A program made the translations under genes and the position numbers. A model generated the notes under the pieces. The model saw only the letters and a program-made list of their open reading frames with translations, did no database searches and had not been told where the DNA came from. From contig CAJWVZ010000023.1 of the NCBI GenBank assembly GCA_913048385.1, forward strand, positions 1-36,136: 36,136 nucleotides of DNA. Direction: 5' to 3'. Each line of letters begins with the position of its first letter. The stretch's first letter is position 1. The stretch comes from an uncultured Gammaproteobacteria bacterium (GTDB taxonomy: Bacteria; Pseudomonadota; Gammaproteobacteria; Pseudomonadales; Pseudohongiellaceae). Shown one piece after another: positions 11,608 through 19,342 of the stretch.

Positions 11608-12030
11608 ATGATTACAAGATTCAAGAATAAGGAAAAAAAATTTTTACAACTGACTGGCGCTCTTGTCTTCACGACCTTTAGCATCTCCTCCGCCTGTGCT
11701 CAGGGGCTCAACTCAATTGCAATCTCTTCCGATGAACCGATTTGGGTCTACGTGATAATAGGGTTTGTGCTCGCGACCCTAGCCTGCAGTGCGGCGCTTC
11801 CGCTAGCCGCTATCCGCCAGTGGTCTGGAGCGTGGAAAGTCTGCGCAGTCTCTCCTCTGATCGTGCTCGCGGTCTGGGCTGGAGTTATAATAACTGCAAA
11901 ACAACTGGATCAGAACGCACATCCGTTATGGATGCTTGAGTTGTTTTCATGGTCTATGCTTAACCTAATTTTTATGGTCACCGCAATGACGGCAAAACGC
12001 ACCTTTGAAAAAAGTAGAGCTGAAATATAG
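11608..12030 (+). CDS. Small membrane protein, function unknown
   Basis: A 140-residue protein I do not recognise. It has an N-terminal hydrophobic segment that may be a signal peptide (basic MITRFKNKEKK, hydrophobic core, Ala-Gln near ACAQ). Three further hydrophobic stretches follow: about residues 46-68 (VYVIIGFVLATLACSAALPL), 77-96 (VCAVSPLIVLAVWAGVIIT) and 107-125 (LELFSWSMLNLIFMVTAMTA). The C-terminus is short and basic. It lies 90 bases after the TPR gene on the same strand and its end faces the end of glpE, 4 bases away. An inner-membrane protein is likely; no function can be given. Confidence 0.7.
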   Translation: MITRFKNKEKKFLQLTGALVFTTFSISSACAQGLNSIAISSDEPIWVYVIIGFVLATLACSAALPLAAIRQWSGAWKVCAVSPLIVLAVWAGVIITAKQLDQNAHPLWMLELFSWSMLNLIFMVTAMTAKRTFEKSRAEI

Positions 12031-12034
12031 GCCC

Positions 12035-12337
12035 TCACACCTTACTAAATTCCATCCAGGCGTCGTACCCACCATCCAAGCTAGATGCTTGCTCAAACCC
12101 CTGTTCCATAAAATAAGCTGCCGCCCCCTGACTCATGTTCCCGTGATAACAATAGACCACAAGCGGCACAGCTAAATCAGCATCATCAATGAAAGCCGCC
12201 AAGCTTGTGTTATCGATATGTGTCGCCCCCTCGATATGACCAGCTTTAAAAGATGCTTCATCTCGCACATCGACAACGGCCCCTCCCTGCTGAATTATTT
12301 CAAAAGCTTCCTTACAATCAATTCGTTTATAGCTCAC
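12035..12337 (-). CDS. glpE: Thiosulfate sulfurtransferase GlpE (single-domain rhodanese)
   Basis: GlpE moves sulfane sulfur from thiosulfate to cyanide or thioredoxin. The protein has a single rhodanese domain of about 100 residues with the active-site loop CYHGNMS (Cys63), the VVDVRDEASFKAGHI motif and a C-terminal SLDGGYDAW, closely matching E. coli GlpE. I choose the GTG at 12337 because AAGGCGG lies 6 bases before it; a TTG two codons upstream is in frame but directly abuts that site. It is the last gene of the minus-strand run after the NhaC-type transporter (41-base gap), so it may be co-transcribed with transporter genes. Confidence 0.9.
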   Translation of the reverse strand: MSYKRIDCKEAFEIIQQGGAVVDVRDEASFKAGHIEGATHIDNTSLAAFIDDADLAVPLVVYCYHGNMSQGAAAYFMEQGFEQASSLDGGYDAWMEFSKV

Positions 12338-12378
12338 TCGCAACCGCCTTTAAATTTCATCTTTAATGACACCCAATT

Positions 12379-13785
12379 TTATAGAACAATCATTCCCGTA
12401 ACTAAAAATCCTATGGTTGCGATCCCTCCACTAATTAGAGCATAAGGCAGTTGCGTTCTTACATGACTAATATGATCGCTCCCAGACGCCATAGAGGCCA
12501 CAACAGTAGTATCGCTTATGGGTGAAGCATGATCACCGAAGACCGCTCCTGAGAGGACAGCCGCTAAGAATAATGAGGTGGAAGCATCGAGCGCCAAGGC
12601 AATATTAAGGCCGATCGGAATCATTATTGCGAAGGTGCCCCAACTTGAACCAATCGAAAATGCAATAAAAGAAGAGATAAGAAACATCAGCGGAACCAAT
12701 GAGATCAAGGGCAGGGTCTCTCTCGCAAGCTGAGCAATATACGGACCAGTGCCAAGGAGGTTGGCGACGTCCCCAAGCGCCAGCGCAAGCAACAGCGTTG
12801 TCGCGACGGGCAACAAGTCAGAGGTCCCGGTGAGAAACGCGCGCTTTAGCGTCGCCACAGAGGCAACCCGGTTTATCAGTGTAAGAGCCCAAGAAAAGGA
12901 TAAAGCGCTCATCACAGCCCAAAGCACCGATGTAGAACCAGAGCCCTCGGTAATACTTCCGTTCCCCGTTAGTAATAAAAATAACGGCATGCAAATCACA
13001 AGGACAATTATAGGCCCCAGCATAAAAATCGCCGCACCCTTTGAATTTTTGTCACTAACCTCCTCCTCAACGCCCTTCGTCTCGACTTCGGGGGCGACCT
13101 GTGAGAGATCCCGCGCACGACTTTGCGCAGCCCTCATCGGACCGATGTCTACATTTCTTAATATGGCAAACGCACAAACAATCAGCACCGCGATCGGATA
13201 AAAGTTGAACGCGATCGCACCGATAAACGTCTCGATCGGATTCTCAATATTGACACCCATCAACAAACCAATGATTACCGCACCCCATGCGTTAAATGGC
13301 AATAAAACGCACACGGGTGCTGAGGTAGAATCAATGATATAGGCGAGCTTTTCCGCCGAGAGCTTATACTCACGAAAAAGCGGTCTCGAGACAGCTCCTG
13401 CTACGAGAAGCGTTATGTTCGACTCTATAAAAATGAAGATACCCGTGAAATAAGCCAACCACTGCGCTTGCCTGCCATTACTTACCCACTTGTTGCGCTG
13501 CAGTAAGCTGATGAAACCTCGCACTCCGCCAGTCACCTCAATCGTGGCGATCAACGCCCCTACCAATAAAGTAAATAAAATAACTCTCGTATCGCCAGCA
13601 TCGCTAAAAACGCCGATGATGCCATCGAGAGCGAGGGTAGCACCCGTCAAAGGATTCGTTGATTCGTATATGCAGTAACCCATCCATATACCAAACCCAA
13701 GAGAAAAAATTACCTGTCGTGAAAGTATGGCAAGAAAAATTGACAGCACCGGCGGGAGAATTGAGAGCCAATTAGCTTCATACAT
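12379..13785 (-). CDS. NhaC-family Na+/H+ antiporter
   Basis: A 468-residue inner-membrane protein with about 11-12 hydrophobic segments, of the NhaC/ArsB-like antiporter group that exchanges cytoplasmic Na+ for external H+. Recognisable stretches are ILFTLLVGALIATIEVTGG, FIFIESNITLLVAG, DSTSAPVCVLLPFNAWGA and FSIGSSWGTFAIMIPIG, followed by SGAVFGDHASPISDTTVVAS, the family's conserved re-entrant region. The start ATG overlaps the end of the DAACS gene by 8 bases (ATGTATGA), with GGAGGG 9 bases upstream, so the two are translationally coupled. Members of this family can also exchange other solutes, so the exact substrates are not certain. Confidence 0.85.
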   Translation of the reverse strand: MYEANWLSILPPVLSIFLAILSRQVIFSLGFGIWMGYCIYESTNPLTGATLALDGIIGVFSDAGDTRVILFTLLVGALIATIEVTGGVRGFISLLQRNKWVSNGRQAQWLAYFTGIFIFIESNITLLVAGAVSRPLFREYKLSAEKLAYIIDSTSAPVCVLLPFNAWGAVIIGLLMGVNIENPIETFIGAIAFNFYPIAVLIVCAFAILRNVDIGPMRAAQSRARDLSQVAPEVETKGVEEEVSDKNSKGAAIFMLGPIIVLVICMPLFLLLTGNGSITEGSGSTSVLWAVMSALSFSWALTLINRVASVATLKRAFLTGTSDLLPVATTLLLALALGDVANLLGTGPYIAQLARETLPLISLVPLMFLISSFIAFSIGSSWGTFAIMIPIGLNIALALDASTSLFLAAVLSGAVFGDHASPISDTTVVASMASGSDHISHVRTQLPYALISGGIATIGFLVTGMIVL

Positions 13786-15007
13786 CTGAATTATCCCTCC
13801 GCGACATGACCGTTACTGTTGCAATGTTAGCCGTGACATTCGACATCGTTAGAAACATATCAATAATAAAGTCTACCCCAATTAAAATTCCTATCCCCTC
13901 GACCGGCAGACCAAGGCTGACGAATATCGGTGTCATTATGAGCAGGCTAGCGCTGGGGATGCCTGGCGTATAAAAGCTCAGCAATGATATAGAGGCTGCT
14001 AAAATAAACAACAAGTAGAATGTGAGATCTATGCCGTAGAGTACCGCAATAAAGTATGCCCCGGTCGTTCGCGCCAGAGGGGTCGCGTACTTCAAAAAGG
14101 CTACCGCAAGCGGGAGCACAACACCAGAAAGGTCCGCCGAGATTCCGAGCGCTTTTGTCGCATTATACGTGGCGGGCAGAGCAGCGACAGAGGAACGCGT
14201 ACTGAAACCCACCACCTGTGCCGGGAGACATGAGAAGGTGAATTGTTTTAGCGAGACACCCCCACCCATCACCGCAATGGGGTACAGAAAACCCGTTATC
14301 AAGAGAACGAGACAGACAGCAATAAACACAAATGAACTCAACGCTGCAATTGCGGAAACCCCAACCGCGGATGAAAATGAGAAGACAAGAGAGAAAACAC
14401 CGATGGGTGCAAGCGCCATCACCCAACCAATCAGCACAAGCATGGCCTCTTTAATCCCAACGAAGAAGGCTATTACATTATCTTTTGCCTCTATTGGCAG
14501 TGACGACAATGCCAGGGAAAAGAGCCCTGTAAAAATCATCAATGACAGAAGGCTTCCCTCAGCAGCCGCCGCAATCGGGTTAACCGGAATCAGGCTGACC
14601 AGCCAGTCTTTAAAATTCGGCAAGTTCTGGAACCTTTCGCTATTCGGGGCCTCCGACGTTATAAGCGCCTCAGCAGCGTCCGGGCTAATAGAAATGCTCT
14701 GCAACAAGTATGGCGCGACCACCAGAGCGGTGAGTCCGGAGACCGCAACTAAAAAGAAAAAAAGCCCGAAGGTTTGAATGCCCACCTTCGCGACCAAGCC
14801 GGTCTCTTTGCGACCGGCTATCGAGGTAACCAGCAACGCTACCAACAAAGGAATTACTGTCATTCGTATGGCGTTGATCCACATTAATCCGAGTGGCTCA
14901 GTCAGCACACGAGCGCCCTGCAAAGCGGAGGATCCCGAGTAAGATAGGCTAGCGCCGAAGATAAGGCCGAGCAAAAGACCCACTAATATTGAAACCGACT
15001 TGCTCAT
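13778..15007 (-). CDS. Dicarboxylate/amino acid:cation symporter (DAACS family)
   Basis: The 409-residue membrane protein belongs to the GltP/DctA group, which takes up dicarboxylates or acidic amino acids together with Na+ or H+. The serine-rich re-entrant motif appears as STRSSVAALPATYNA, preceded by CLPAQVVGFSTRS. The C-terminal cation- and substrate-binding segment NVTANIATVTVMSRRD carries the usual Asn residues. The ATG at 15007 is preceded by AAGGCAGG; a TTG ten codons earlier is in frame but without a good site. Its end overlaps the start of the NhaC-type gene by 8 bases. Coupling a cation symporter to a Na+/H+ antiporter would allow recycling of co-imported sodium. The substrate is not resolved. 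Confidence 0.9.
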   Translation of the reverse strand: MSKSVSILVGLLLGLIFGASLSYSGSSALQGARVLTEPLGLMWINAIRMTVIPLLVALLVTSIAGRKETGLVAKVGIQTFGLFFFLVAVSGLTALVVAPYLLQSISISPDAAEALITSEAPNSERFQNLPNFKDWLVSLIPVNPIAAAAEGSLLSLMIFTGLFSLALSSLPIEAKDNVIAFFVGIKEAMLVLIGWVMALAPIGVFSLVFSFSSAVGVSAIAALSSFVFIAVCLVLLITGFLYPIAVMGGGVSLKQFTFSCLPAQVVGFSTRSSVAALPATYNATKALGISADLSGVVLPLAVAFLKYATPLARTTGAYFIAVLYGIDLTFYLLFILAASISLLSFYTPGIPSASLLIMTPIFVSLGLPVEGIGILIGVDFIIDMFLTMSNVTANIATVTVMSRRDNSDV

Positions 15008-15045
15008 AACCTGCCTTATATTATATTTACTACTCAAACATTCAG

Positions 15046-15585
15046 TTACTCACGATGAAGGTTAAGCGCTGGTCCTTGGTTGAGGTCAGACCCCTCTTTC
15101 CTGAGATTTTCAAAACCTTTGCTACTCGCATGCAGGATCTCACGCTCAAACCATTCGATAAATTCCTGATCCCTTGTGGCCTTCCAAAATAACCAAGATC
15201 GCTTGCCGTGATCCGACTTAAAGATCCCTGTCTGCAGCATATGAACCCTGATATCGAGATGTTTTTTGTCCACCAGGCCCTGCTTCACCTTGTCGTAAAC
15301 ATCAAACAAATCGACAAAGACCATAACCGTAAAGGTTGATATTCGCACCCTATCGACCGCCTCCAGCTCGGGGCTCGACCAGTCCTTACCAATGAACTCG
15401 GCATACTCTTTATCCTGGGTTGTCAGGAAGTATCGATCGTAGAGCCGCTGAGTAAGACCATGACCAAATTGCGCCTTCGCAATCTCTATATTCTGCCGAA
15501 CCTGAGTCGCCAGATACAGGAGCGTTCCAATGGTCGCCCCTGCCGCTAAAAAGTTTCCAATAGCGCCTAACTCTAGAATACTCAA
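15046..15585 (-). CDS. Membrane-anchored protein, function unknown
   Basis: A 179-residue protein without a family name I can give with confidence. It has one N-terminal hydrophobic segment (about residues 7-27, IGNFLAAGATIGTLLYLATQ), then a mostly helical soluble part rich in charged and aromatic residues (WLFWKATRDQEFIEWFERE near the C-terminus). Similar single-anchor proteins of this length are common in marine Gammaproteobacteria. The start is a TTG at 15585 with GAGGA about 9 bases upstream. It lies 43 bases after the metallo-beta-lactamase gene and 38 before the DAACS gene, so it belongs to that presumed operon. Confidence 0.72.
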   Translation of the reverse strand: MSILELGAIGNFLAAGATIGTLLYLATQVRQNIEIAKAQFGHGLTQRLYDRYFLTTQDKEYAEFIGKDWSSPELEAVDRVRISTFTVMVFVDLFDVYDKVKQGLVDKKHLDIRVHMLQTGIFKSDHGKRSWLFWKATRDQEFIEWFEREILHASSKGFENLRKEGSDLNQGPALNLHRE

Positions 15586-15628
15586 AACTTATTTCCTCTT
15601 GTTGTACTGCAATAGACTAATGACTTAG

Positions 15629-16489
15629 TCACGGCATCGCCATTTCAGCACTGAGCTGGCGTGCATAGAGCCCCTCCAGCCGCTCTATCTCCGCGATAAA
15701 CCCCTCGGGGTCAACGAACGTCTCTGGGTCGTAAGGCTGACCTGGCGCGTATTTTTTATGGAGATTGTATTGACTGCCGTGAGCCGCCACCCAAACATCG
15801 ACAGACATGTCTTTTTGTCGGCGGTAGGTGCCGGCAAAGTCCTCAGAGACACCCTCATACGTTGGCTCAACCACTAATTTTTTCCCGTCGTTGATCGTGC
15901 CCATGTTAGCGATTACCACATCGTAGTCTTTACCAGCCTCCCGCACTTTATAGGAATAGCTCGCACTCCCCTCGGTGTGCCCGGGATGCTCATGCACCAT
16001 AAGTTCTAGCCCACCCAAGGCGACGATGTCCCCCTGCCGGATGACCCTATCAACTTGCACTGGCTTAAAGGTCTGGCGGCCACCAAAGTGCGGGTCACTG
16101 AAGCCCCCATCCTCTAAGACTCTCTTGTCCTTTTCGGTCGCCCATATTTCTGCGCCACTGATCTCTTGAATCTCTGAGAACGCGGCAACGTGATCCCAGT
16201 GAGCCTGCATGGTCAGTAAAATAGAGATGTCTTCCAAACGGTAACCAAGAGACTCTACGTTCTCTCGTATCAGGGCAGTGGAATCCTCAAGCCCAGTATT
16301 GATTAGAACATGTCCCTCTGACGTAGTAATTAGAAAGACACTTAGATCAAGCGTACCCACCCCGTAGAGGTTATCAATCACCTTGAACGCGGGATACGGA
16401 GTAACCCACCCAGGGGGCTGGGTGAAACCGATTGGACTGAGCACGAGCAATGCTGTCAAAATTAAAGGTCGAAGAAGGTAATTTTTCAT
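15629..16489 (-). CDS. Subclass B3-like metallo-beta-lactamase fold hydrolase with Gln at the first zinc position
   Basis: A 286-residue exported protein with a signal peptide (MKNYLLRPLILTALLVLSPI, cut near FTQ) and a metallo-beta-lactamase fold. The usual HxHxDH zinc motif reads QAHWDH (residues 95-100), so Gln replaces the first His, the change known in GOB enzymes of subclass B3. The second ligand is seen in HPGHTEGSASY (His171) and the third probably in AAHGSQYNLH (His237). The ATG at 16489 has GGAG 8 bases upstream. It is the first gene of the run leading to the transporters. True beta-lactamase activity is unproven; quinolone, lactone or other ester hydrolysis is possible. It diverges from the lipoprotein gene at 16615. 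Confidence 0.82.
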   Translation of the reverse strand: MKNYLLRPLILTALLVLSPIGFTQPPGWVTPYPAFKVIDNLYGVGTLDLSVFLITTSEGHVLINTGLEDSTALIRENVESLGYRLEDISILLTMQAHWDHVAAFSEIQEISGAEIWATEKDKRVLEDGGFSDPHFGGRQTFKPVQVDRVIRQGDIVALGGLELMVHEHPGHTEGSASYSYKVREAGKDYDVVIANMGTINDGKKLVVEPTYEGVSEDFAGTYRRQKDMSVDVWVAAHGSQYNLHKKYAPGQPYDPETFVDPEGFIAEIERLEGLYARQLSAEMAMP

Positions 16490-16614
16490 TTTTTTCACTC
16501 CGTCTATCTTATTTTTCTTCTGAGCGCCTCTTACGGATTGCATGGTTGGCAGTAGGAGAAATATATATTACCTTCCCTACACTTGAAACAGTTAATCGTC
16601 AACGGTCATCCCCT

Positions 16615-16899
16615 ATGAAACCTTCAGCGTCCCTCTTGATTCTCGCCCTCGCTACGGCCTGTTCTCCCGAACAACAGAGCTCAGCAGAGATTGAGACGAC
16701 GAAGGCTTCAGGCCTCGCTCCCGCGAGCTTCGTCATGCGCAATGAAGAGATACGAAACGATATACTTCGAATGCTCTCAGAGGAAAACATAACTCATCGT
16801 CTAGCAAGGGATGGGTCAATCGAGTATCAAGAGACTGATGGGGACGATATTGATAGGATAATCTATTACGCAGTTGGCCAGTATGCCGCGCGAAATTAA
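16615..16899 (+). CDS. Small lipoprotein, function unknown
   Basis: A 94-residue protein with a short basic-hydrophobic leader and a lipobox LATAC (MKPSASLLILALATACSPEQ), so Cys16 is the likely lipidated residue. The mature part is acidic and helical, with no recognised domain. The reading frame is open further upstream, but the ATG at 16615 gives the lipoprotein signal directly at the N-terminus; no clear ribosome binding site is seen. It lies 33 bases before the NTF2-like gene and diverges from the metallo-beta-lactamase gene. Confidence 0.65.
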   Translation: MKPSASLLILALATACSPEQQSSAEIETTKASGLAPASFVMRNEEIRNDILRMLSEENITHRLARDGSIEYQETDGDDIDRIIYYAVGQYAARN

Positions 16900-16932
16900 A
16901 CGAGCTTCATCATTTTTATAGGCGGAACGTAA

Positions 16933-17406
16933 ATGCGATCATTTCTATTTGTCCTAGCTGTAGCCCTCTCACATCACACATTCGGACAGAGCGATGACGA
17001 AAAATTAGTGCGCGCCACAGCCGAACAATTTTTTCTTGCCATAGAGACTAAGGACCGCGCACTTCTGAAATCTATTATGGTTCCGGGGTCACTCAATATC
17101 TCAACCCAAGAGCTACAAAACGACCAGGCAAAAATAACGACGCTTAACTATGCTTCAATGATTGATTTACTCACAGGTGCAGGAAACGAAAAAAAAGAAA
17201 GGGCATGGGACGAGACGATACTTGTGCAGGGACACATCGCTGTGTACTGGGCTCCCTATGACTTCCATGTTGACCAAAAATTCACTCATTGCGGCATCGA
17301 TTCATTCCAGCTGATAAAAAAGGAAGGGCGCTGGTTGATTAGCAACGCAAGCTGGACACGCGAGACGCTTAACTGTCCGACGAGCCCGCTCGGTCCGATT
17401 GATTAG
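16933..17406 (+). CDS. Exported NTF2-like (SnoaL/DUF4440 type) protein
   Basis: A 157-residue protein with a signal peptide (MRSFLFVLAVALSHHTFGQ) followed by a small NTF2-like cone-shaped domain. Typical features are ATAEQFFLAIETKDRALL in the first helix and the two strand segments HIAVYWAPYDFHV and CGIDSFQLIKKEGRWLISNAS. Such domains bind small hydrophobic ligands or act as simple isomerases or hydrolases, so no reaction can be assigned. The ATG at 16933 has AGGCGGA 8 bases upstream. The preceding lipoprotein gene and the following GST-like gene (72 bases on) are on the same strand. Confidence 0.75.
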   Translation: MRSFLFVLAVALSHHTFGQSDDEKLVRATAEQFFLAIETKDRALLKSIMVPGSLNISTQELQNDQAKITTLNYASMIDLLTGAGNEKKERAWDETILVQGHIAVYWAPYDFHVDQKFTHCGIDSFQLIKKEGRWLISNASWTRETLNCPTSPLGPID

Positions 17407-17478
17407 TGCCAGAGAACAAGAAGAATCCACTTCCGATATTTTCACCATAAAACGATTCTTAAAGACAATGAGTTTGTT

Positions 17479-18534
17479 ATGAAAGAACTTGAATTACCCC
17501 TGAACATCATGGGCGCGCCTGGCTCGCCTTACACACGTAAGATGCTCTCCTTGCTGAGGTACCGGAGAATCCCATATCGATTTATTCCCGGCAACAGGCA
17601 TCGCGATCCGGAAAGCGAGGCGCGTTATCCTGAGAGGCCCGAGCCAAAGGTCCACCTACTTCCCATCTTTTATTTGAAAAATGAGTCCGGAATGGAGGAA
17701 GCCGTCTGTGACTCTACGCCGCTAATTAGAAATTTTGAACAGACGTTAAAAAACTATCGTAGCGTCGTCCCCGACGAGTCTGCGCTAGCGTTTATTGATT
17801 ACCTGATCGAAGACTATGCAGACGAGTGGATAACCAAGGCCATGTTCCATTACCGGTGGAGCTACTCGGCAGACATAAAAAAAGCGGGCGACATGCTGCC
17901 CCGCTGGAATAATACAACCACACCCGATGCCGTTATCAGGGACCGATCAGAAGAGATAGCCAACCTACAAATATCTCGCCTCCGCTATGTGGGCTCAAAT
18001 GAGGTTACAAGAAAGACGATCGAAGAAAGTTTTGCAAGATTCTTACACCTTTTAAACGAGCACCTTGAAAATTTTCCCTTCATGTTAGGCGGCAGGCCCT
18101 CGGCGTGTGATTTTGCCATATACGGCCAGCTCACCTGCCTCGCGCTTTTCGATCCCACGCCACAGGCGCTCATCGTAGAAAACGTCCCGCGCGTGTATGC
18201 CTGGACCGAGTCTCTTGAAGATCTTTCGGGTTACGAAACCCTCAAGACTGACTGGATTGACTCCGTCGCCCTTCCGCCGACATTGGTCTCTTTCTTAAAC
18301 GAGATCGGAAAAATTTACGGGCCCTACCTTCATGCCAATGCGGAGGCTCATGCAAGCCGTGCGACAGAATTTACCACCACGCTCTCGGGACGCCCGTGGA
18401 CACAGCAGACCTTCAATTATCATGTCAAATGTCTCGATAACATCCACAAAAACTTTGAGATCCTTGAACCAAGCGTACAAGAGTCCTTACTGGCGCAGTG
18501 TGATCACGATTTTTCTTCTTTCTTGAAGCCGTAG
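17479..18534 (+). CDS. Glutathione S-transferase-like protein, long form
   Basis: The N-terminal 90 residues look like a GST thioredoxin-fold domain, with the motif GAPGSPYTRKMLSLLRYR near residue 11 and CDSTPLIRNFE where GSTs bind the glutathione gamma-glutamyl group. A GST-like all-helical domain follows (FMLGGRPSACDFAIYGQLT, about 205-225). At 351 residues it is far longer than a normal GST (about 200-230). The extra length is an expanded middle (GDMLPRWNNTTTPDAVIRD) and about 90 C-terminal residues after the helical domain. Glutathione use is inferred, not shown. The frame is intact with an ATG start. Confidence 0.72.
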   Translation: MKELELPLNIMGAPGSPYTRKMLSLLRYRRIPYRFIPGNRHRDPESEARYPERPEPKVHLLPIFYLKNESGMEEAVCDSTPLIRNFEQTLKNYRSVVPDESALAFIDYLIEDYADEWITKAMFHYRWSYSADIKKAGDMLPRWNNTTTPDAVIRDRSEEIANLQISRLRYVGSNEVTRKTIEESFARFLHLLNEHLENFPFMLGGRPSACDFAIYGQLTCLALFDPTPQALIVENVPRVYAWTESLEDLSGYETLKTDWIDSVALPPTLVSFLNEIGKIYGPYLHANAEAHASRATEFTTTLSGRPWTQQTFNYHVKCLDNIHKNFEILEPSVQESLLAQCDHDFSSFLKP

Positions 18535-18592
18535 AAAACTTCTCGTCAAGAGAACTGGCGGGATCCTAAAAGACCTGAAATGGATCAATCGC

Positions 18593-18621
18593 TTTACCGC
18601 CTAGCGGACGACGACTATACT
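18593..18621 (+). promoter_or_regulatory. Predicted sigma-70 promoter of the VOC gene
   Basis: TTTACC at 18593-18598 and TATACT at 18616-18621 are separated by 17 bases, the ideal spacing. The start codon is 105 bases further on. No other gene lies between. Confidence 0.5.
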
Positions 18622-18726
18622 CTTCTCCATTCCGCAGGCGGCACCCATGTTTTCACGTGAGCTAGTAAGCCATCTCTCGGATTCATTACAAAGTAAATTC
18701 ATCATACCTACGAAGGAGTACTTCTA

Positions 18727-19104
18727 TTGTTTAGTCACATTGTACTTGGTGCCGAAGACACCGAAAAAGCAAAGACCTTTTACGACGCAACATTGGGTGC
18801 ACTCGGTTATGCGCCCGGTGCGATGACCGACACGGGACGCGTAATGTACATGGCCGGGGAACATATCTTCGCCATCACCAAGCCGATTAATGGCCAGCCG
18901 GCCAGCGCAGGCAATGGGGAGACCATCGGCTTTATCGCGAAGAGTTCTGACGAGTGCGACGCCTGGCATGCGGCCGGCGTCGATAACGGCGGCAGGGCAA
19001 TCGAGGATCCGCCCGGCGTTCGTGAGATGGGAGAGCTCACCTTTTATTTAGCCTACTTACTTGATCCGGCAGGGCACAAGCTCTGTGTGATGTATCGCAT
19101 GTAG
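18727..19104 (+). CDS. VOC-superfamily (glyoxalase/dioxygenase-like) protein
   Basis: A 125-residue single-module protein of the vicinal-oxygen-chelate fold (FSHIVLGAEDTEKAKTFYDA at the start; YLAYLLDPAGHKLCVMYR at the end). Putative metal residues are His4 near the N-terminus and the acidic and His positions near the C-terminus (DPAGHK). The start is a TTG at 18727, with AAGGAG about 10 bases upstream. Proteins of this class include glyoxalases, dioxygenases and antibiotic-binding proteins; the sequence does not decide among them. The gene stands alone with its own predicted promoter. Confidence 0.85.
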   Translation: MFSHIVLGAEDTEKAKTFYDATLGALGYAPGAMTDTGRVMYMAGEHIFAITKPINGQPASAGNGETIGFIAKSSDECDAWHAAGVDNGGRAIEDPPGVREMGELTFYLAYLLDPAGHKLCVMYRM

Positions 19105-19121
19105 GGAGGCTATCCTTGGAT

Positions 19122-19143
19122 GGGGAGGTCATCTACCCTCCCC
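19122..19143. terminator. Hairpin between convergent genes
   Basis: GGGGAGG-N8-CCTCCCC gives a 7-bp GC-rich stem between the end of the VOC gene and the end of the DUF2256 gene. No strong T-run follows on either strand, so it is a probable but imperfect bidirectional terminator. Confidence 0.5.
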
Positions 19144-19163
19144 CTTCAATTTACTACTCCAAA

Positions 19164-19313
19164 TCACTCTTCTAGCTTGTTTTTATTTCGCCGGCAGCGC
19201 TCGGAACAGTACTTAACTTGATCCCAGTCACGCTCCCACTTCTTTCGCCACGTAAAGGGTTTAGCGCAGGTCTTACAAAGCTTCTCGGGGAGGTGTTCTT
19301 TTCGGGTCTGCAT
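19164..19313 (-). CDS. DUF2256-family small zinc-ribbon-like protein
   Basis: I found this 49-residue reading frame by translating the gap on the minus strand. The sequence [20 protein letters not shown] continues with [16 protein letters not shown] and ends [13 protein letters not shown]. It matches the DUF2256 pattern: LPxKxCxxCxxPFxWRKKW, then WxxVKYCSxRCR. The four cysteines (Cys13, Cys16, Cys36, Cys40) form a likely zinc-binding knuckle. It lies 29 bases after the homocysteine methyltransferase gene on the same strand, so it is probably the last gene of that transcript. DUF2256 genes commonly sit near cryptochrome/photolyase-like genes; here such a gene lies about 10 kb away at 29063. 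The function is unknown. Confidence 0.85.
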   Translation of the reverse strand: MQTRKEHLPEKLCKTCAKPFTWRKKWERDWDQVKYCSERCRRNKNKLEE

Positions 19314-19342
19314 TTCGTTGTGCCGTATCTGGGTGTCGCTGT

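Noticed and set aside
14169..14777. 202-residue plus-strand reading frame
   Set aside because: It lies entirely opposite the DAACS gene, which has clear family motifs; the frame is a shadow.
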